In this document: positions 12,446-25,432 of the stretch, one piece after another
How positions within the stretch are numbered: position 1 is the first letter of the stretch
Layout: every line of letters starts with the position of its first letter
Source: Tyto alba
Taxonomy: Eukaryota > Chordata > Aves > Strigiformes > Tytonidae
Direction of reading: 5' to 3'
NCBI RefSeq assembly: GCF_018691265.1
Contig: NW_024881296.1
Location: forward strand, 6,851,427 to 6,915,426
Length of the DNA stretch: 64,000 nt
The notes under the pieces: generated by a model
The model's database searches: none
The model's input: only the letters and a program-made list of their open reading frames with translations
What the model was told of the DNA's origin: nothing
Translations under genes and position numbers: made by a program

Positions 12446-15400
12446 TGGGGTCTCACAGGGGGACAGGGGCAGCAGCCATCACACCAGCCACTTCCCACCA
12501 TAGAGGCGGTGTGGGATGAGCCTGTTGGCGACATGGGATGGGGTGGGATGACACCCTTCGCTTAGCATGGACTGCTGGCTTCAGCATCCGCAGTATCACA
12601 GTGGGCCCAGAGCGCAGCTCCCTGCTGCTGTTAGCAACTTAATAGTCAAACTAAACTAGCTAACTAAAATGGTTACGTGTACAGAAATACAAGCTGTTTC
12701 CTGCTATACACAGAGAGAACTCAAAGGCTACTTCAATAATAGTAAAAGTTGCCTGTGTTAGAAGTGTTGCAACCTGAGAACATATCAGAAATGCAAGGGA
12801 AGGTGCATGTATGTAAACTAAGACACATGTTCATTTTTAAGACGTGGCCATTTGTTGGTTTTTTTTCCTTCTAGTCATTCTCCTAGTCAGAAATATTTTA
12901 TCAATGATAAAACAAGAGCAGAAATCAGAAAAAATGTGTAAGGTGATAAGAACAACAATATACAGGACTTAGTATTTCAAATTACTTGAATAATCTGCTC
13001 AAAATTATGAACTACAAATAATCACATGTATGGGAATAAAGATCACTTTTATCCCTCAGCAAACTGTCGTCATCTATTCCTTTCATCTCCCTACAGTTTG
13101 TACTGCGAGTTATGGCTGCACTTTCCTTTAGCTACATTCAGTGTTTGTTTTTCCTTTTTTCTGCTCTTGCTTCAGAATCATTCCCTGATGCTTGCATGCT
13201 TTCCCTTTGCTATTCTCCATGTAAATACTTTTTCCTCCTATTAAAATAGAAAAAACCCTCTGTCAAACAATGAATCACCCCACAGCAAAAAAAAAAAAAA
13301 CAAAAAAACAAAAAAACAAAAAAAAAACAAAAAAAAAACCAACTAAACATAAGCAGAAGACTTTGCAAGAGTTTCCAGTTTTGAAAGAGTCTCCATAAAT
13401 AGCTAACATGAAGAAGTGAGAAAGGTAATGAAATTACCACAGCTGTGTGGAAAAAAAAGGAGAAGTAAGTTGATACAAGAGTGTATATGATGTAGGAGTG
13501 GTCTGTGAGCATTTTCACTGACTTTTCCAGTTTAATCTTAACAATTTGATGAAGCAGAAGTTAAGCAATATTAGCTCCACATGCTCTTAAAACTTATTTG
13601 TGCTTCATCAGGTAAGCACTCCTCCCCTTGATAAAGCAAACACTTCAATGTACAGAGCTTTCTGCAAGACTGTTTTGCCGGGGAGTACCAGCCACTGATC
13701 ACTTTCTGCACCGGGACTGCAGGACTCTGACCAAGGCATCCTGGTCCTGGGCCAGTCAAGACTTTAGTGGGCTTCAGTGCAAAATACCTGCCTTCCCTCT
13801 GATGTTCAAAATTTGGTTGGCTGGCTGAAGGCTGGCTTGTGCTAAGAAAGATGGCATGAACTGAGATATTGTAAAGGCAGACATCTATTCTCTTCTGATG
13901 CAGGAGTTATCTCCAAGAAAGGGTCATTAATCAGATGATGGGCTATTGTGAGGTGTTAAGCCACTATAATTGCTTACTGTATGAACAGTAAACAATGCCC
14001 TGAGTCATTACACAGCCTGATGAAACACTTTGAATACGCAAAGCATGCACTAACTGATACAAGGCTAGATCAGAGCCTAATGTGCCCCCTGAAAGAATCT
14101 GTGTCTGGCCTAGGCGGTCAGGAAATGACCAGAGATGAAGATGCATACATTGCTTCTCAGGTACCCCTCCAATGGTTATACCTGATCAGGGATAGAGCAA
14201 AGCTCTTCAAGCCTTAGTGCTCCTTTCCCAACACAGGACTGGGGCAGTATCAGTGACAACACTGCTACTGCCTTTGCAACTCTGAAGTTATACGTCTTGT
14301 TCACAGGAGCACAATGTGAGCAATAACCTGCCCTCACTTCTTTGGTCCATAACACCAAAGGTAGGTGGGTCTTTGGATATTTGTAAATATTAGAGCTGCA
14401 GTGCTATAACCTTTGGTCTGTCACAGGTGCATTCAGTATAGCAAAAGCAAGTCAGTTAATGGTACAAAGTCAATAAGCACAAGTTAAAGTGCATTAAACT
14501 CCCATGCAGATCCCCTCCTCTGGGAATAAAGTCATCTCCTAGAGAGGATTATGCTGCAGTGAAAATATAATACACTTCTGAATGAGTCTACTCTTCTGAG
14601 GATTTTACACACTCTACACCCTGTAATTTAGGTGCATTACATCACACTTTGTAGTCATTGACTGTGTCCCATGTTTACATGGTCATGGTGTGTTCCATGT
14701 GTGTACCTGCATGCTCTGTCCCTTCCTCCCCTTCTGTGTCTTGTGAAGGTAGATTTTCAACATCAGTGCCAGAACTGTCTTTTACCATGTATGTCTACAC
14801 TGCCTACCCCTGACTCTGCATAGCCCCATGACACTACAGACCTACAGCCAATACATGTGGTGACCCTATTTCATATTAGTAATTTCGGGAAACAGGTCGG
14901 AAAGTGTGTCCCATATGGTATCCAGCACACATTTTGTATATAGCACTTCTAAGCATATGGACTGGAGTTAAGGCCAAGTTTGGTGCGTGTGAGATGCCAC
15001 GAGTACTGTATAATAGCAGGTAGAGCACAGACACCCATCCACACTAGTTCCAACCCCAGAAGCCCTATCATCATGTCATTATTCTACCAATATTGCTATA
15101 GCTGATTAGTTCTGCTGACAGGCCAGACTAATTACCTGAGGTACAGCCCTGTTATCTTCCAGTTATACATCCTTAGGGAATCAAACTAACATTTTCTATT
15201 GCTAATAAGCTGCAGCCCATGTCATAAGGTGGCCAAAGACTAGTCAATGGTACCCTGAGACTCCTGGCACCGTGCTCATGTGTGAAATAGAGGTTACCCC
15301 AAGATCCCACTGAGCATTCCCCAGAGGCCAGCAGTGATGTTTTCCCTTCATCAGAGTCTGGGTGACAACTTTTGTAACATTTCCAGTAACATAATTTCAG

Positions 15401-16105
15401 CTCACTGGACAAAAACAAATCTATGTGATTTTTTGTTCTGGTAGTTCCCTTAGATATGATCAGAATTTTTTTTTTTTCCTGATGATCTATTGATCTAATA
15501 TACTGCAGTTTCATTGCTATTCCCATGTTGATTCCACTCTTGTCTGGCACCAGAGAAACTTTTTCTTGCTCATGCAGTGTAAATTAGCTTCAGCTCAATT
15601 AACCTCTTGACATATGTCGTTTTTTCCAATTTCTTTTCAGACCTGCTAGTTTTCCTTCAAACCACCATCATTCAGCTCCTTTGGTGAACAGTTCCCTACA
15701 TTGCAATACTGTGCTGTTTCAGCAGTGGCTGCTACAATACAAGGGCACAACACCACTTTACAGCACAGTTTTCTGAGGAAGGCAGCTGGGTGACCTGGTG
15801 CATAAAATTTTCTGGCCTCTTGGTCCAGAAACTCTGTATTAGCTCAGTGAAAACAGAAATTAGAGAATGGAAGAGCACAGAAGCTAGGGGGCCTAAAATG
15901 CAGTTTGTAAACTTACATTTCCATTTAATGCCTATGCATATATAAGAAGAATTTGTCCCAGTACTATCAGGGTTAGCTTTGTACAAGATGCAGTATACTG
16001 AAACAGTTTACCCTATTCATCTTCATTAGTTCCTTTCCTTTAATTTCCCCCCTAATTCAACAGAAAGCTGCACTCATTATGGACAGGAAGAGTATTACTG
16101 CATGT
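12446..16105. other. Gene-free stretch
   Basis: No supported gene. The segment contains an A-rich (CAAAAAAA)n tract (listed separately), a T-rich run near 15468-15478 and otherwise ordinary sequence. The longest frame, 125 codons on the minus strand at 15173-15550, shows no recognisable domain, signal peptide or membrane pattern. Confidence 0.65.
13287..13338. repeat. Interrupted poly(A) / (CA6-9)n tract
   Basis: A run of 14 A followed by several C-interrupted blocks of 6 to 9 A. It could be the tail of an old retroposed sequence or a simple decayed A-rich microsatellite. No recognisable element body lies on either side, so I favour simple sequence. Confidence 0.85.
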
Positions 16106-16520
16106 GAAGAACATACAGATTTCAAATGGTGAGCTCCTATTTAATTTAATTCAGTGAATGACAACACCGTGACATTGCTAAGATTAATGACTCAATAATT
16201 TTTGAGACAAGGCAAAACGTGAAGTAAATTGATTGCATTAATTTTATTTTTTTTTTCCATTGGAAACAGTACTGCATACCATCTCAGCAGTGTCCTGGAA
16301 AGGACGCTTTGCTGTTACACAGTGAAGCCCAGCTACCCCTTCTCCATTCAACTCTTGCACTCTGACATCGCTTTGGAGTAACTTTGAATATAATTTCCTA
16401 GTTGCAGAGATGCAGGCTGACAATAATTGAGCTGAGATCTCAGCAGAATAAATGATTAATGCAGAGGGCTTTTTGGAGTGGAAGCTTCAGTTATTATTAG
16501 ATTATTCAAGAGAAGAAGAG
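16106..16520. promoter_or_regulatory. AT-rich, TAAT-rich segment; candidate conserved non-coding element
   Basis: The segment carries many homeodomain-type cores (TTAATT, ATTAAT, TAATAA, GATTAAT) over about 400 bp, a T10 run at 16248-16257, and a perfect 14-bp palindrome GCTGAGATCTCAGC at 16431-16444. Motif density of this kind is typical of developmental enhancers that lie in gene deserts, but AT-rich DNA yields such cores by chance. The call is an inference that conservation data would decide. Confidence 0.2.
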
Positions 16521-19500
16521 AAGGTGTCAGAGCATGGAATGGGGGACTTCAGTGACTGCATATCTCACTCTTGAAAAATTACAAATAGATTTTAATTTCC
16601 ACCATCTTGTTAGTAACTCTTATTCACATAAAAATCAATTCTTGCCTAAATGCAATGTCAGATGTAACATCTTGTTTAAAAAATCCATTTGCAGAAAATG
16701 AGATGGCTTCTCCTTTCCTACATGTGGCGTAAGTTGAAATGGCTTTTCACAGAGTATCTGTAACAGCATCTGTCAAAAGTGCCTCTGTAAAATGTAAAGT
16801 AGTGTTTGGTATTGTTCATCATCATCTGTATTATTGCATTGTTTTTTTATAAGATAGTCACAAAAAACAATGGTTATAAGCCTAGCGAGAAGACCGGGCA
16901 TTGTTACACAGACATAGTGTTTAGTTTGTCTGCAGAAGACAGTGACAAAGACAAGTATTCCAGAGCTAAGATTTTGCTAATTAGGGTATAGATCAAAAAT
17001 GTTAATCAAAGGATCTTGAGGAATAGGGAAGACAGAAGCAAGGTAACTCTTTATATGATGCTATGTGTAGTCCAGAAACTAATCACAGGTGGTGAGAAGA
17101 AAGTTCTCCCAAATAAGCTATGTGAAAACTAGGGTGTTTGAACTTTGGATGGCATAGAAAAACAGATTTAGCTTTTTCCCTCTACCCTTCCCTCCCTTGG
17201 GTGAATGGGGAGTGACAGATGAGACAGTAGTGGAAACAGCCATCTCTGACAAATAAACTCCATGTTATGCCAATAAAGGGAGATTCTGGTGCCTAACATA
17301 AGATAAAAGAAAAACATAAAACGGCTGAGATCCACAAAAGGTCTTTACCAGTAAGCATAACCTTAACAGTGGGAATTTTATTACTTTGTCTGTTTGTATC
17401 CTATTACATCACTGCAAATACTTTTCCCTTAAATTTTGTCTAATAGTTAAACTTACCGAGAGTTAGGTAACATATGACAACATGTTCCTCAGTCAAAGTT
17501 TTCTAACCTGTAGAGCAAGTGTCCTGGTATAGCTGTCCTGCTTCCCAACACAGGCCTTTCAGGAAGAGATGGCAGCTCAGGATCACAGAAGTTGTGCTGT
17601 CCCCTCCAGGATCTGCCTTCTCAGGGCTCATCAGGGAAGAAGGACCTCTTGGAAAGCAGACACAAAAGAAAACCTCCAGGCATGTCTGAAGGGAAGCACT
17701 TCTGAACCCCATGAGTCCCAGAGAAGGTGGTAACAATGCCATATTTCTTGCTATTTCCCCATGAATTCTCTGGGCTTCTCTGCTTTTAGTCCTCAAGTAG
17801 ATCCAAATGCTGTGCGATAGTGCAGAACAGACCCTGCTGAACCAGAGCCTGAGAAGTTCAGGGCTGGTCACCACAACAGAGCTGTCAGTTCCTTTGGCAA
17901 AAATTGGAATGGGTCCATGACATTGCTCCTGTGACAACTGTGGAAGAGCCAATGCCTCTGAGAAACTGGGTCCTTAAAGGCTATCTACGTCCTTCTGGCT
18001 AGGGGCTGTCTTCTTGCAAAAGGTCTCTAGATGTGGGAATTTGGGTGGTACTTTGGCAGGAATAATAACACGGGAAAAAATACCTGAATTCAGGCCTACT
18101 GTGATGTGATGTGATGTGATGTGATACGCCTTTGAAATTTAATGCAAACCAGTTGTTCATTCAACTAATATTTGGGGGCACCTGTGGCCTAGTATTTCAT
18201 CTTTCTTGTTTGCTGATTGAAGAGAATTTCATCACTGTAGACATTTATATGAATTGCTGTTATTCTTCTGCCCCAGCATGTCTTGTTTTGTGAGGGCCAA
18301 CACTGAAGGAAAAAGAAAGTCTTTCCAGTCTGAAAATAGATAATTTTCTACCTCAATGGCCAAATATGATCTCCTTGTTTTACTGTTGTATCATTTACCT
18401 TGCTGTCCAATGGCAAGACACCTCACCCAGACCTAAATGCACAAGAGATGGCATGAGCAAGGAAAACTGCTTCTTTCAATAATATTGCAGCATCACAGAG
18501 AGTTTATGACCTTGAAAAGATGAAGGTTTATAGCCACAGAACACTGAATCATTACAAGTTTTGAAGGAAAAAGGACAAGGACGAGATTTCCCTGAACAAT
18601 AAATAAACTTACAAGGTTCAAATACCCTTTGGTATGAGTCAATGATCAACACTCAGTGTCTGAGACTCCACTGCAAAGGCAGAACTTCTGCATTCAAGGA
18701 TTTCTGCAGCACTGTTCTCACATGCCTGGACAAAGGTTTATTGCACACTTACAGTCATATTTCCATGGGTGCCTACTCCTTACTTTGGGATACTGTCAGT
18801 TGTGCAGTCCCAATTTCAGGCACTATGGTCTGTCTCTGAGTAGTGCTGGGGGCTCAAAAGTCTTCACAAAGTTTACAAGAACTGAAGTTAAAGATTGTCC
18901 CTGCAGGAGGATCTTTAAGGCATGGCTGGGGAAGCAGGGAACACAATGAGGGAGCCAAGTCAGCACTGGCCAAAGGCTCTCCAGGCATGTGGCCATCTAT
19001 AAAAACAGTCTTATTAATCCTCCTCACACTGGGAAGTAGGCAGGATGAGGACCATTACTGTCCTTGTGAAAAGGGCTGCCCCAGCAGTAGCCACTGCCTT
19101 TTACACTCTTACTTTCTCTTCCTGGCAGGAGCACCAGGAGCCAGCCTGGTTTCCCAGGGTGGTGGCACAGGTAGAGCAGCCAGAAGGGAAACCAGCAAAG
19201 ACCTGAACTAGTGGGATGTGAATCCCTTGGAGATGCCGTTCCCTCCCACCTCAATCACAGCTGGCTTTGTGACCTTCTTACTCTACCTTCTCCCTTCCCC
19301 CTCATCTATTAAAGTTAAGGATTTTGTTAAGTGCTTGGTTGTCAAAGAAGAACATCTCTAATGCATTCCTCATTAAAGTGACACAAGTGGGCAGCACTTC
19401 AGGAAGCCACACAGGATATATAGGACTCTGTGTTTTATTGCGAGACAAAAGGCCAGGGATCTCATCAGGGTTACATTTCCCGTCAATAATTAGCAGAACC

Positions 19501-21989
19501 AAAAATCCTTCAGCAGTGCTGACAGTTCCAGTTTTGGCTTTCTGCTAGATTTAGACCAAATGTGACTTGAGTAACAAGACTGTTGTGGAAAAAATAATAG
19601 TTGTTCCTTCTTATTTTGTAAGTGAGAAACCTGCAGATGCTCAGCTCCTGATTAAATAATAGTGATAGTGAAGTGTATTGGTGGAGGAGACGTTCAGATG
19701 TATTGCTGGTTCTTGGTTGTATGTTGCCAGATGTCTTCACTGACTTCAGCTCAACCGATAGCTAGTTTAGATGGAATGTTTCCCTTTGATTTTCACCCTA
19801 AACCAGAGGTGGCTCTGCTTTCTCTCCAGGGGCAGAATATGGACCACTGGTACCCTCTTAGGAAGGAGTAGCTGAACAACTTCCCATCACAAGAATTTTG
19901 AGTGCTTGCAGAGATAATTGAGGAACCCTTCTCTTGCAGTGATACCTGAGTAATCCTTTTTTCAGTGCTGGCCAATCCTCTCCCCTCTTCCCACCTTCTC
20001 CTCCACAGAAGCAGCAGCAGCAGTGATTCCTCAGAATTCTTCTATGGGCAAATTAGGACATGGGGCTAGTCTTTTTGCTGCATGCTCACAGGCACCTACC
20101 ATAGATAAACACTGTGATGACACCCAGTCCTGACCACACTCTGCCTTATTTCATGATGCAGCTATGTTGGAAGGAAATGACTCAGAGAGTTCAGCCAGAG
20201 TCCCTTCTCCCTTTTCTTCTAGATGTTTGCTAAAAGTGACACCACCTATTCAAAACATTGTCTGACTTTCCTCTGAATGGGCCTGCACCCTTCAGGGCTT
20301 CATAGCCATTGGAATTTGTATGGGGTTTTGTATGTACCCGATTTTGTTGTGCCACAGCTCAGGATGGTAGACTAGCCAGTGCAGGAGTCTTGCAGTACTC
20401 CTATGGTACAAACCAACTGCAAATGCACCTTATTCTGCTGTCTAATGAGGGTTGTCCTTTCCTTTGTATCACCATGTGGAGCAGCAGTACCAGGAAGTCT
20501 TGATGAGCCTTGTCATATCATTTATCCAGTGGGGAAAATCAGCAACCGTAACATCCCTGGGTTGTACGCACCATCAAATTAGAAAGAATCTGTGACGTAA
20601 ATGCTGACAACTGATTTATTTAAAGTAAAACATTCTTTTTAAATGTCCTGGTCTTACACTGATTGCACTAACTGTGGGACTGAGTTTACCAGTAAGAAAA
20701 TTAAGTGGGCTCCAAGATGGTTTTACAAAGATTTCTGGCATCCATTTTCTTCTTGACAGTGTCTGCAGGACTCAGACCCATGAAGAGCATTTACACAGCC
20801 GCAATAAATTCTATTTTTATTTGAGGTAATTTGCATACATTTTTCCAAGTTCCTGAAACAATAGGCACAGTATAATTGGCCTTCAAGGAGTCTCTGGATA
20901 CATTAACAACTAACAAATGGTGAGGATGTTGGTATTATGTGGTGTCTTTCATCCAAATAAGACAATGTTCTCAAAATATTGGGCAAGTCCAATACCACTG
21001 TACACAGTCATGAATTGCCTGGCTACAGAAATTTTATCTGTCCTGCAATCCATGAGGAAGTGTGGAAAGAAAGGTAGGAGGAGATGTATCCCAGAGCAGT
21101 GGGTCTGGGCTGTGCCTGGCAGCATTACAAACACACCCAGCAGATCAGGGAGCAATAGCTCATGCCAAGAAACATCTTCCAGCTTTGAAGTAAGCGGCAA
21201 AGGGCCAGCTGAGGCTAGGAGATCTAAGGCACACACGGGAGTGGGTATTCCTCTCCTTGTCTGTGTCCAGTGAGACTGTAGATGAGGCACGATACAAGTT
21301 TGTGTGCGATGTGTGTATGGGTATCACTAAACCACAATCTGCTCTGAAGTGGTAGATGGATGCCTCTAAACTGGGTGCATGTCTACAGAAAAGGTTTGTG
21401 ATCAGTACTTCATACAAATAACTTATAAGGAAATTGAGACATGTAAACTGTAATAATGTAACGGGAACTCACCCAGGACACTCAAGGCAGCAACCTTTCA
21501 TTACTGCTGTGAAGATTGACATGGGAGCTGGAAGAGCTCTTCAAATGGCTAGATGTTTATAGCTTCTTCAAAAGACTGCACCTCTGACAGCCAGCTGTCC
21601 CCTGGTACTATTTTATTGCATTGAGTGAGAAGGCAAAAAAAAAAAAAAGGCCAATTGCTGACCTACTTCTCGTGGCACCTACATTTGCTGTGTGCAATTC
21701 CAGGGACTGAAAAAGTCCCAAACTCACATCATTTACAGTATTTAGCTGTGCTTCAGTGCAAGGTTCATAGCTAAGCTGTGGAGGAGGAAATGCACAACTA
21801 TAAAATAAAACGTGCTACAAATAAAATAAAATCACTGAGGCTAGAGGATAATAGTAAATGTCCAGGTAGCAAATAAATAATCATTTTACTACTTTGAATT
21901 ACAACATATCAAGGGAATTGTCATTGAGTCCAGTTTTATTAATGCAATACATAACTGATTCAGAGGAGGCAAAATGCAAACTCCCTCCT
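16521..21989. other. Gene-free stretch
   Basis: No supported gene. The segment holds the short GTGAT array (listed separately), a (GCA)4 run near 20011-20023, an A13 run near 21637-21649 and AAATAAAAT-type AT-rich sequence near 21800-21830. Open frames are at most 149 codons and overlap on both strands with no recognised protein. Confidence 0.65.
18101..18125. repeat. (GTGAT)5 pentanucleotide microsatellite
   Basis: Five perfect copies of GTGAT. This is the second pure pentanucleotide repeat in the window, after the AACAT array, and has a different unit. Confidence 0.95.
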
Positions 21990-22033
21990 GAATTAGTTTA
22001 ACCAGTGTGAATTTGTGGGTAGACTAGGCCTCA
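21990..22033. mobile_element. MITE-like terminal fragment (copy A)
   Basis: The sequence runs GAATTAGTTTAACCAGTG and continues to GGGTAGACTAGGCCTCA. Read on the minus strand it begins GAGGCCTAGTCTACCCAC and goes on to ACTGGTTAAACTAATTC. This resembles the terminal pattern (GGCCTTGTCTACAC..., then ACTGGTTTAACTAA) of old non-autonomous DNA transposons that I know from turtle, crocodilian and bird sequence. I see no partner end, so this is a truncated relic. The family name is not asserted. Confidence 0.4.
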
Positions 22034-22164
22034 GTCAGAACAAAAGAGAAAATAATCCCTTGTAATGCAGCATTTAACACCTAGCAGGCAGGTGATAATT
22101 GCTTCAGTCCAAGGGGATTAGCACATTGTAACCTCATTATAATGTAAAATGTAACTTCCCTATA
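22034..22164. other. AT-rich spacer between two MITE-like relics
   Basis: A short spacer without coding potential. It contains AATGTAAAATGTAA-type AT-rich sequence near 22141-22154. It may belong to a longer damaged element that includes copy A and copy B, but no clear inverted pairing across the spacer is visible. Confidence 0.4.
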
Positions 22165-22253
22165 TGGGTTTGTCTACATGGAAACCTTATACTGGCATAA
22201 ACAAAGGTATGAATTCAAACTGATTTAGTTTTTCTGCAATAATTCCTATTGTG
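22165..22253. mobile_element. MITE-like element (copy B)
   Basis: The segment begins GGGTTTGTCTACATGGAAAC, passes through ACTGGCATAAAC and AAACTGATTTAGTTT, and ends near CTGCAATAATTCCTATTGTG. The GTCTACA start and the ACTGG / TTTAGTT interior are the same hallmarks as in copy A, which lies only about 130 bp away. I read it as a second, short, heavily mutated copy of one non-autonomous DNA transposon family. The right end is not clean and the target-site duplication is not resolvable. Confidence 0.45.
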
Positions 22254-25200
22254 AATTTATTTATTTGGAGAGAATAACATGTTTTATTTGTGGTGCTTTT
22301 TTTTTTTTTTTTTGAATTTTTCCTTTTTTTCTCCCTTAGTTTAGTCAATATTGTTTTAGAATTAATTTACAATAAATCAAAAACTACCACTATTATTACT
22401 GAACAAGAATGATCACACAAAAAGTCCAGTCTGATGTAAACTATGTTACTTAACTATACATTTTTTACTAACATAACTAATAAAATCTTTCTGCATAAAC
22501 ACCCTTTAGGTAAAATGAAACTTTGATTCAAACAGATGGTAGAGTTTCATGACATGCTTAAGCAGCCCTAGATTCATCTTGCTACTGCCCTGAGTAATGT
22601 CAACAGAATCTGGGGTCTGTATATCCAGACAAATCAGGTACTTTAAGAATAATCTTACAAATAAAGAATGAGGGGGAAATAAGAGGGGAAAGAAAGAGGA
22701 AGGATTCCTCTTCTCTGTTTTGGGGAAGGATCAGTCAGGGTAGGAGAGAGAGATGTCAGGTTGCCTCCATCTGGCAGGGGTTTAGACTGATGTCATCTGA
22801 CTGTGAAACAACACAGTATTTTTCTTATATCCTAAGTAAGGTAACCTAAGCTACCTAAAAAACAGACCCCATGGTCTGAGTTAGTCTTTCAGATTTTTTC
22901 TGTTGTCAATGGAGAGACACAGGTTTTGCAGGGTCTTGACCTGCCTTAGGCACTTTGCTTGGTGCACCCTGTGCATTATTTGATGCTAAGTGAGATGAAC
23001 CGCAACCTGAATGTCCAATAAAATATGCTGAAGCAGTTCAGTCAACTTCACTTTAATAAGTGTAGTGTTTTAAGAGTTGGCCCAAAATGGATGCCAGACA
23101 AGTCCCCCACCATTTAATGACACCAGAGTATTCTTAAACTAAAGAAGTACATGGTTTGGGGGAGTCAGTTTTTATTAACTAGTGAACTTCTTTAATTGTA
23201 TAGAGCCAAGCAGTAATGCATTGAAGGAATGCTCATACACAAAAACATTAGACAAACATACTTTTTTTTTTTATTTTAATGGGATTTCTGATCTTAGTGG
23301 GAATTTTGGCTTAATTGCTGCTGCAGGATCAGGTACATGAAATACTTGTGAGATGAAACTATGTGAAAAAAAAAACAATTACCAGTGGTTCAGTGCAGAG
23401 AGAAGTCTCACCATGAGAGCTGGTGCCTGAGCTGGCTGCCAGGGCCCCCTTTGCTGCCCTGGGTTATCCAGAGCATGTCTGGAGCTGGCAGAGGGGCAAA
23501 ATTCTCTGAGAGAGATGAATGGTGCTAAGAGCTTCAGTAAAAGCTGTTGTTGAGTAATAGGTATACTAACAATTTCATGCCACTCTAGCCACCCTTGTAC
23601 TCTGAGGCTGCTCTGCTTTTTCTGATGGTGCAATAAAATGCTAACAAGTCCTGAGGAGAGTTTCCAGGTTATACTTTACTTCCTAATGTATTTCTGTTAT
23701 TTATTGCATCAAGCCGGTTCAGTAGCAAATAGCAAAATCTCATTTTATCAAGGACCCTGAACCAACATTAATTGAGGCCCAAATCCACTATGAAAATATG
23801 TTGTGTTATGCTGATTTCATAAGTGATCTAAATGAGGAAAGGGGTTAAGAGAGCTCTGGCCTGCAGCCACAATGTGTGGAAATGGCGGAGTGCTGGTTGT
23901 GAGGGTCTTCTCCCAGATAATGGAAGAATCAGGAGTTTTATCACACACTTCTTTCCATTTATCCCTAAGGAGCAAGCCCCAATGAGGTCTCACCCAGCTG
24001 TCATTTTATGCAGAGCCAAGGTCACAACAAAGAGTAAAATATGAAAATCTAATCTGCTTTGCTAATGCAAAATAACTTCTTTCTGTATGTAACCTCACAC
24101 AGAGTTCAGCCACTCAGATATAACAGGCTCAAGATTGCTTTCAAAGGCTTAATTCAATTTTGGTGAGCTTGCTGTGAACTCCCAAAGAACAATGCGGGTG
24201 CCTCCCTGCATTCCCCAAAAGGAATACATTGCAAAGCTCTCCAGGATGAGATCTTTGATTTCAGATGCACTGTTACACACATCAGTCAGCTCAGATGCAC
24301 CTTTCAAATTTGAATCACCTGGGGATTTGGCCACCTTATAAACAATGTGTGTTGCCACTTATGAGACATTTACATATCATAGAAGCCTAAGGAAAATTCT
24401 TCCATGTGCTGTAAGCTTTCTCTTAGCAAGTAGGAGTATACACAAGGACACATGTTTTTCTAAGTAGGATTTCTACTATAGGTAAAATAGTATGTAGTAG
24501 CCCAGCTATGTTTTGCTCTAAAGAAGTAATCTAAGGTTCTTTGGCCCTTTTTGTACATGGGTGATCAAAAGCATTTGTTAATTATTCCAGTAACTTCTCA
24601 CTGCTTGCTGCAGACAATGGAGTTAGGCACCAAGGATCATCCAAAAATCCAAGCTAGAGGTTTGCCTCTTTAACCGCTCTGAAGATATTGTTTCAAACAC
24701 TCAATGTGCAGTTGTTTGCAGCTTCCTCTGAAGAACATCTCATTGATAGTACAGAATACTGGCTACACAGGTTAAGTTTTTATCATTTTTTCCCCTCTGT
24801 ATATAATACTGATGCCAATGGGTGCTTGTCATTTTGGGATACATGGGATCAGCATCAAGGCCTGTATTACTTCCTGGTATGCCAGGATGACAAGGCAGAA
24901 ATGACTGTAAAGATAGAAAAGTGGTGGTATAAATTGATCAAAGTGCACTTCCTTACATTGGAAGTGTAGTTGGGAACGCCTTCTCATCTTCCTGTTCAAG
25001 ATCTTGTCAGGTGGCTTTATAGACAAATACATTCCTTTATAGTGGCACTACTTTCAAGTACTTAGGGTTGGCAATTCTTTTCATATAAATTTTAGCATCA
25101 GTATCAAGCAGTAAAACATCTGTAAAAAGAAACATGTTGTTCTATTTAATTGGAAGTATCTAAAGAATGTGATTATCTAGAAGGTATTTTGCCAGGAAAC

Positions 25201-25356
25201 AAACACCTCTCTCCCTACAGCAAATACAGTTAATGGTTTGCTAATTATTTATAAGAGGCATTAATCTTTTTGTGCTTGTTCCCCCCAAACAACTGTAAGA
25301 AATTGTTTCTTTTTAATTACTCTGCAGCATCTTTATTACATTACCCAATTCAGCTT
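22254..25356. other. Gene-free stretch
   Basis: No supported gene. It contains a T17 run at 22297-22313, a purine-rich patch at 22661-22705, and T10 and A9 runs near 23262-23273 and 23365-23374. Open frames are below 95 codons and unrecognised. Confidence 0.65.
22661..22705. repeat. Short purine-rich tract
   Basis: About 45 bp of nearly pure A/G on the plus strand, including GAGGGGGAAA and GAAAGAGGAAGGA, followed directly by a pyrimidine-rich stretch (TTCCTCTTCTCTG). The two could pair imperfectly as a hairpin: AGAGGAAGGA and TCCTCTTCTCT are near-complementary. Confidence 0.6.
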
Positions 25357-25432
25357 TAATAATAATAATAATAATTAGCACATACATAGCATTTTACATC
25401 TTCATAGTGGCCTACAGCATTAACTATTGCAT
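25357..25432 (-). mobile_element. MIR/L2-type ancient SINE or LINE tail
   Basis: A (TAA)n run at 25357-25375 is followed by TTAGCACATACATAGCATTT, then TACATCTTCATAGTG and CTACAGCATTAACTA. Widespread ancient amniote elements, in reverse complement, carry the same order: AATAATAAT, TAGCACTTA..ATAGC.CTTTACATCTTCAAAG, then TTTACAAACATTAACTAA. The trinucleotide run would be the element's 3' tail on the minus strand. The family (MIR, L2 or an amniote SINE) cannot be settled by eye. Confidence 0.5.

Noticed and set aside
15041..15065. CTAGTTCCAACCCCAGAAGC resembling a CR1 3' end
   Set aside because: Only about 16 bases match and no further CR1 sequence flanks them, so chance is more likely.
18614..18630. 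GGTTCAAATACC resembling a pol III B-box
   Set aside because: The B-box is imperfect, and no A-box or tRNA cloverleaf can be drawn upstream.
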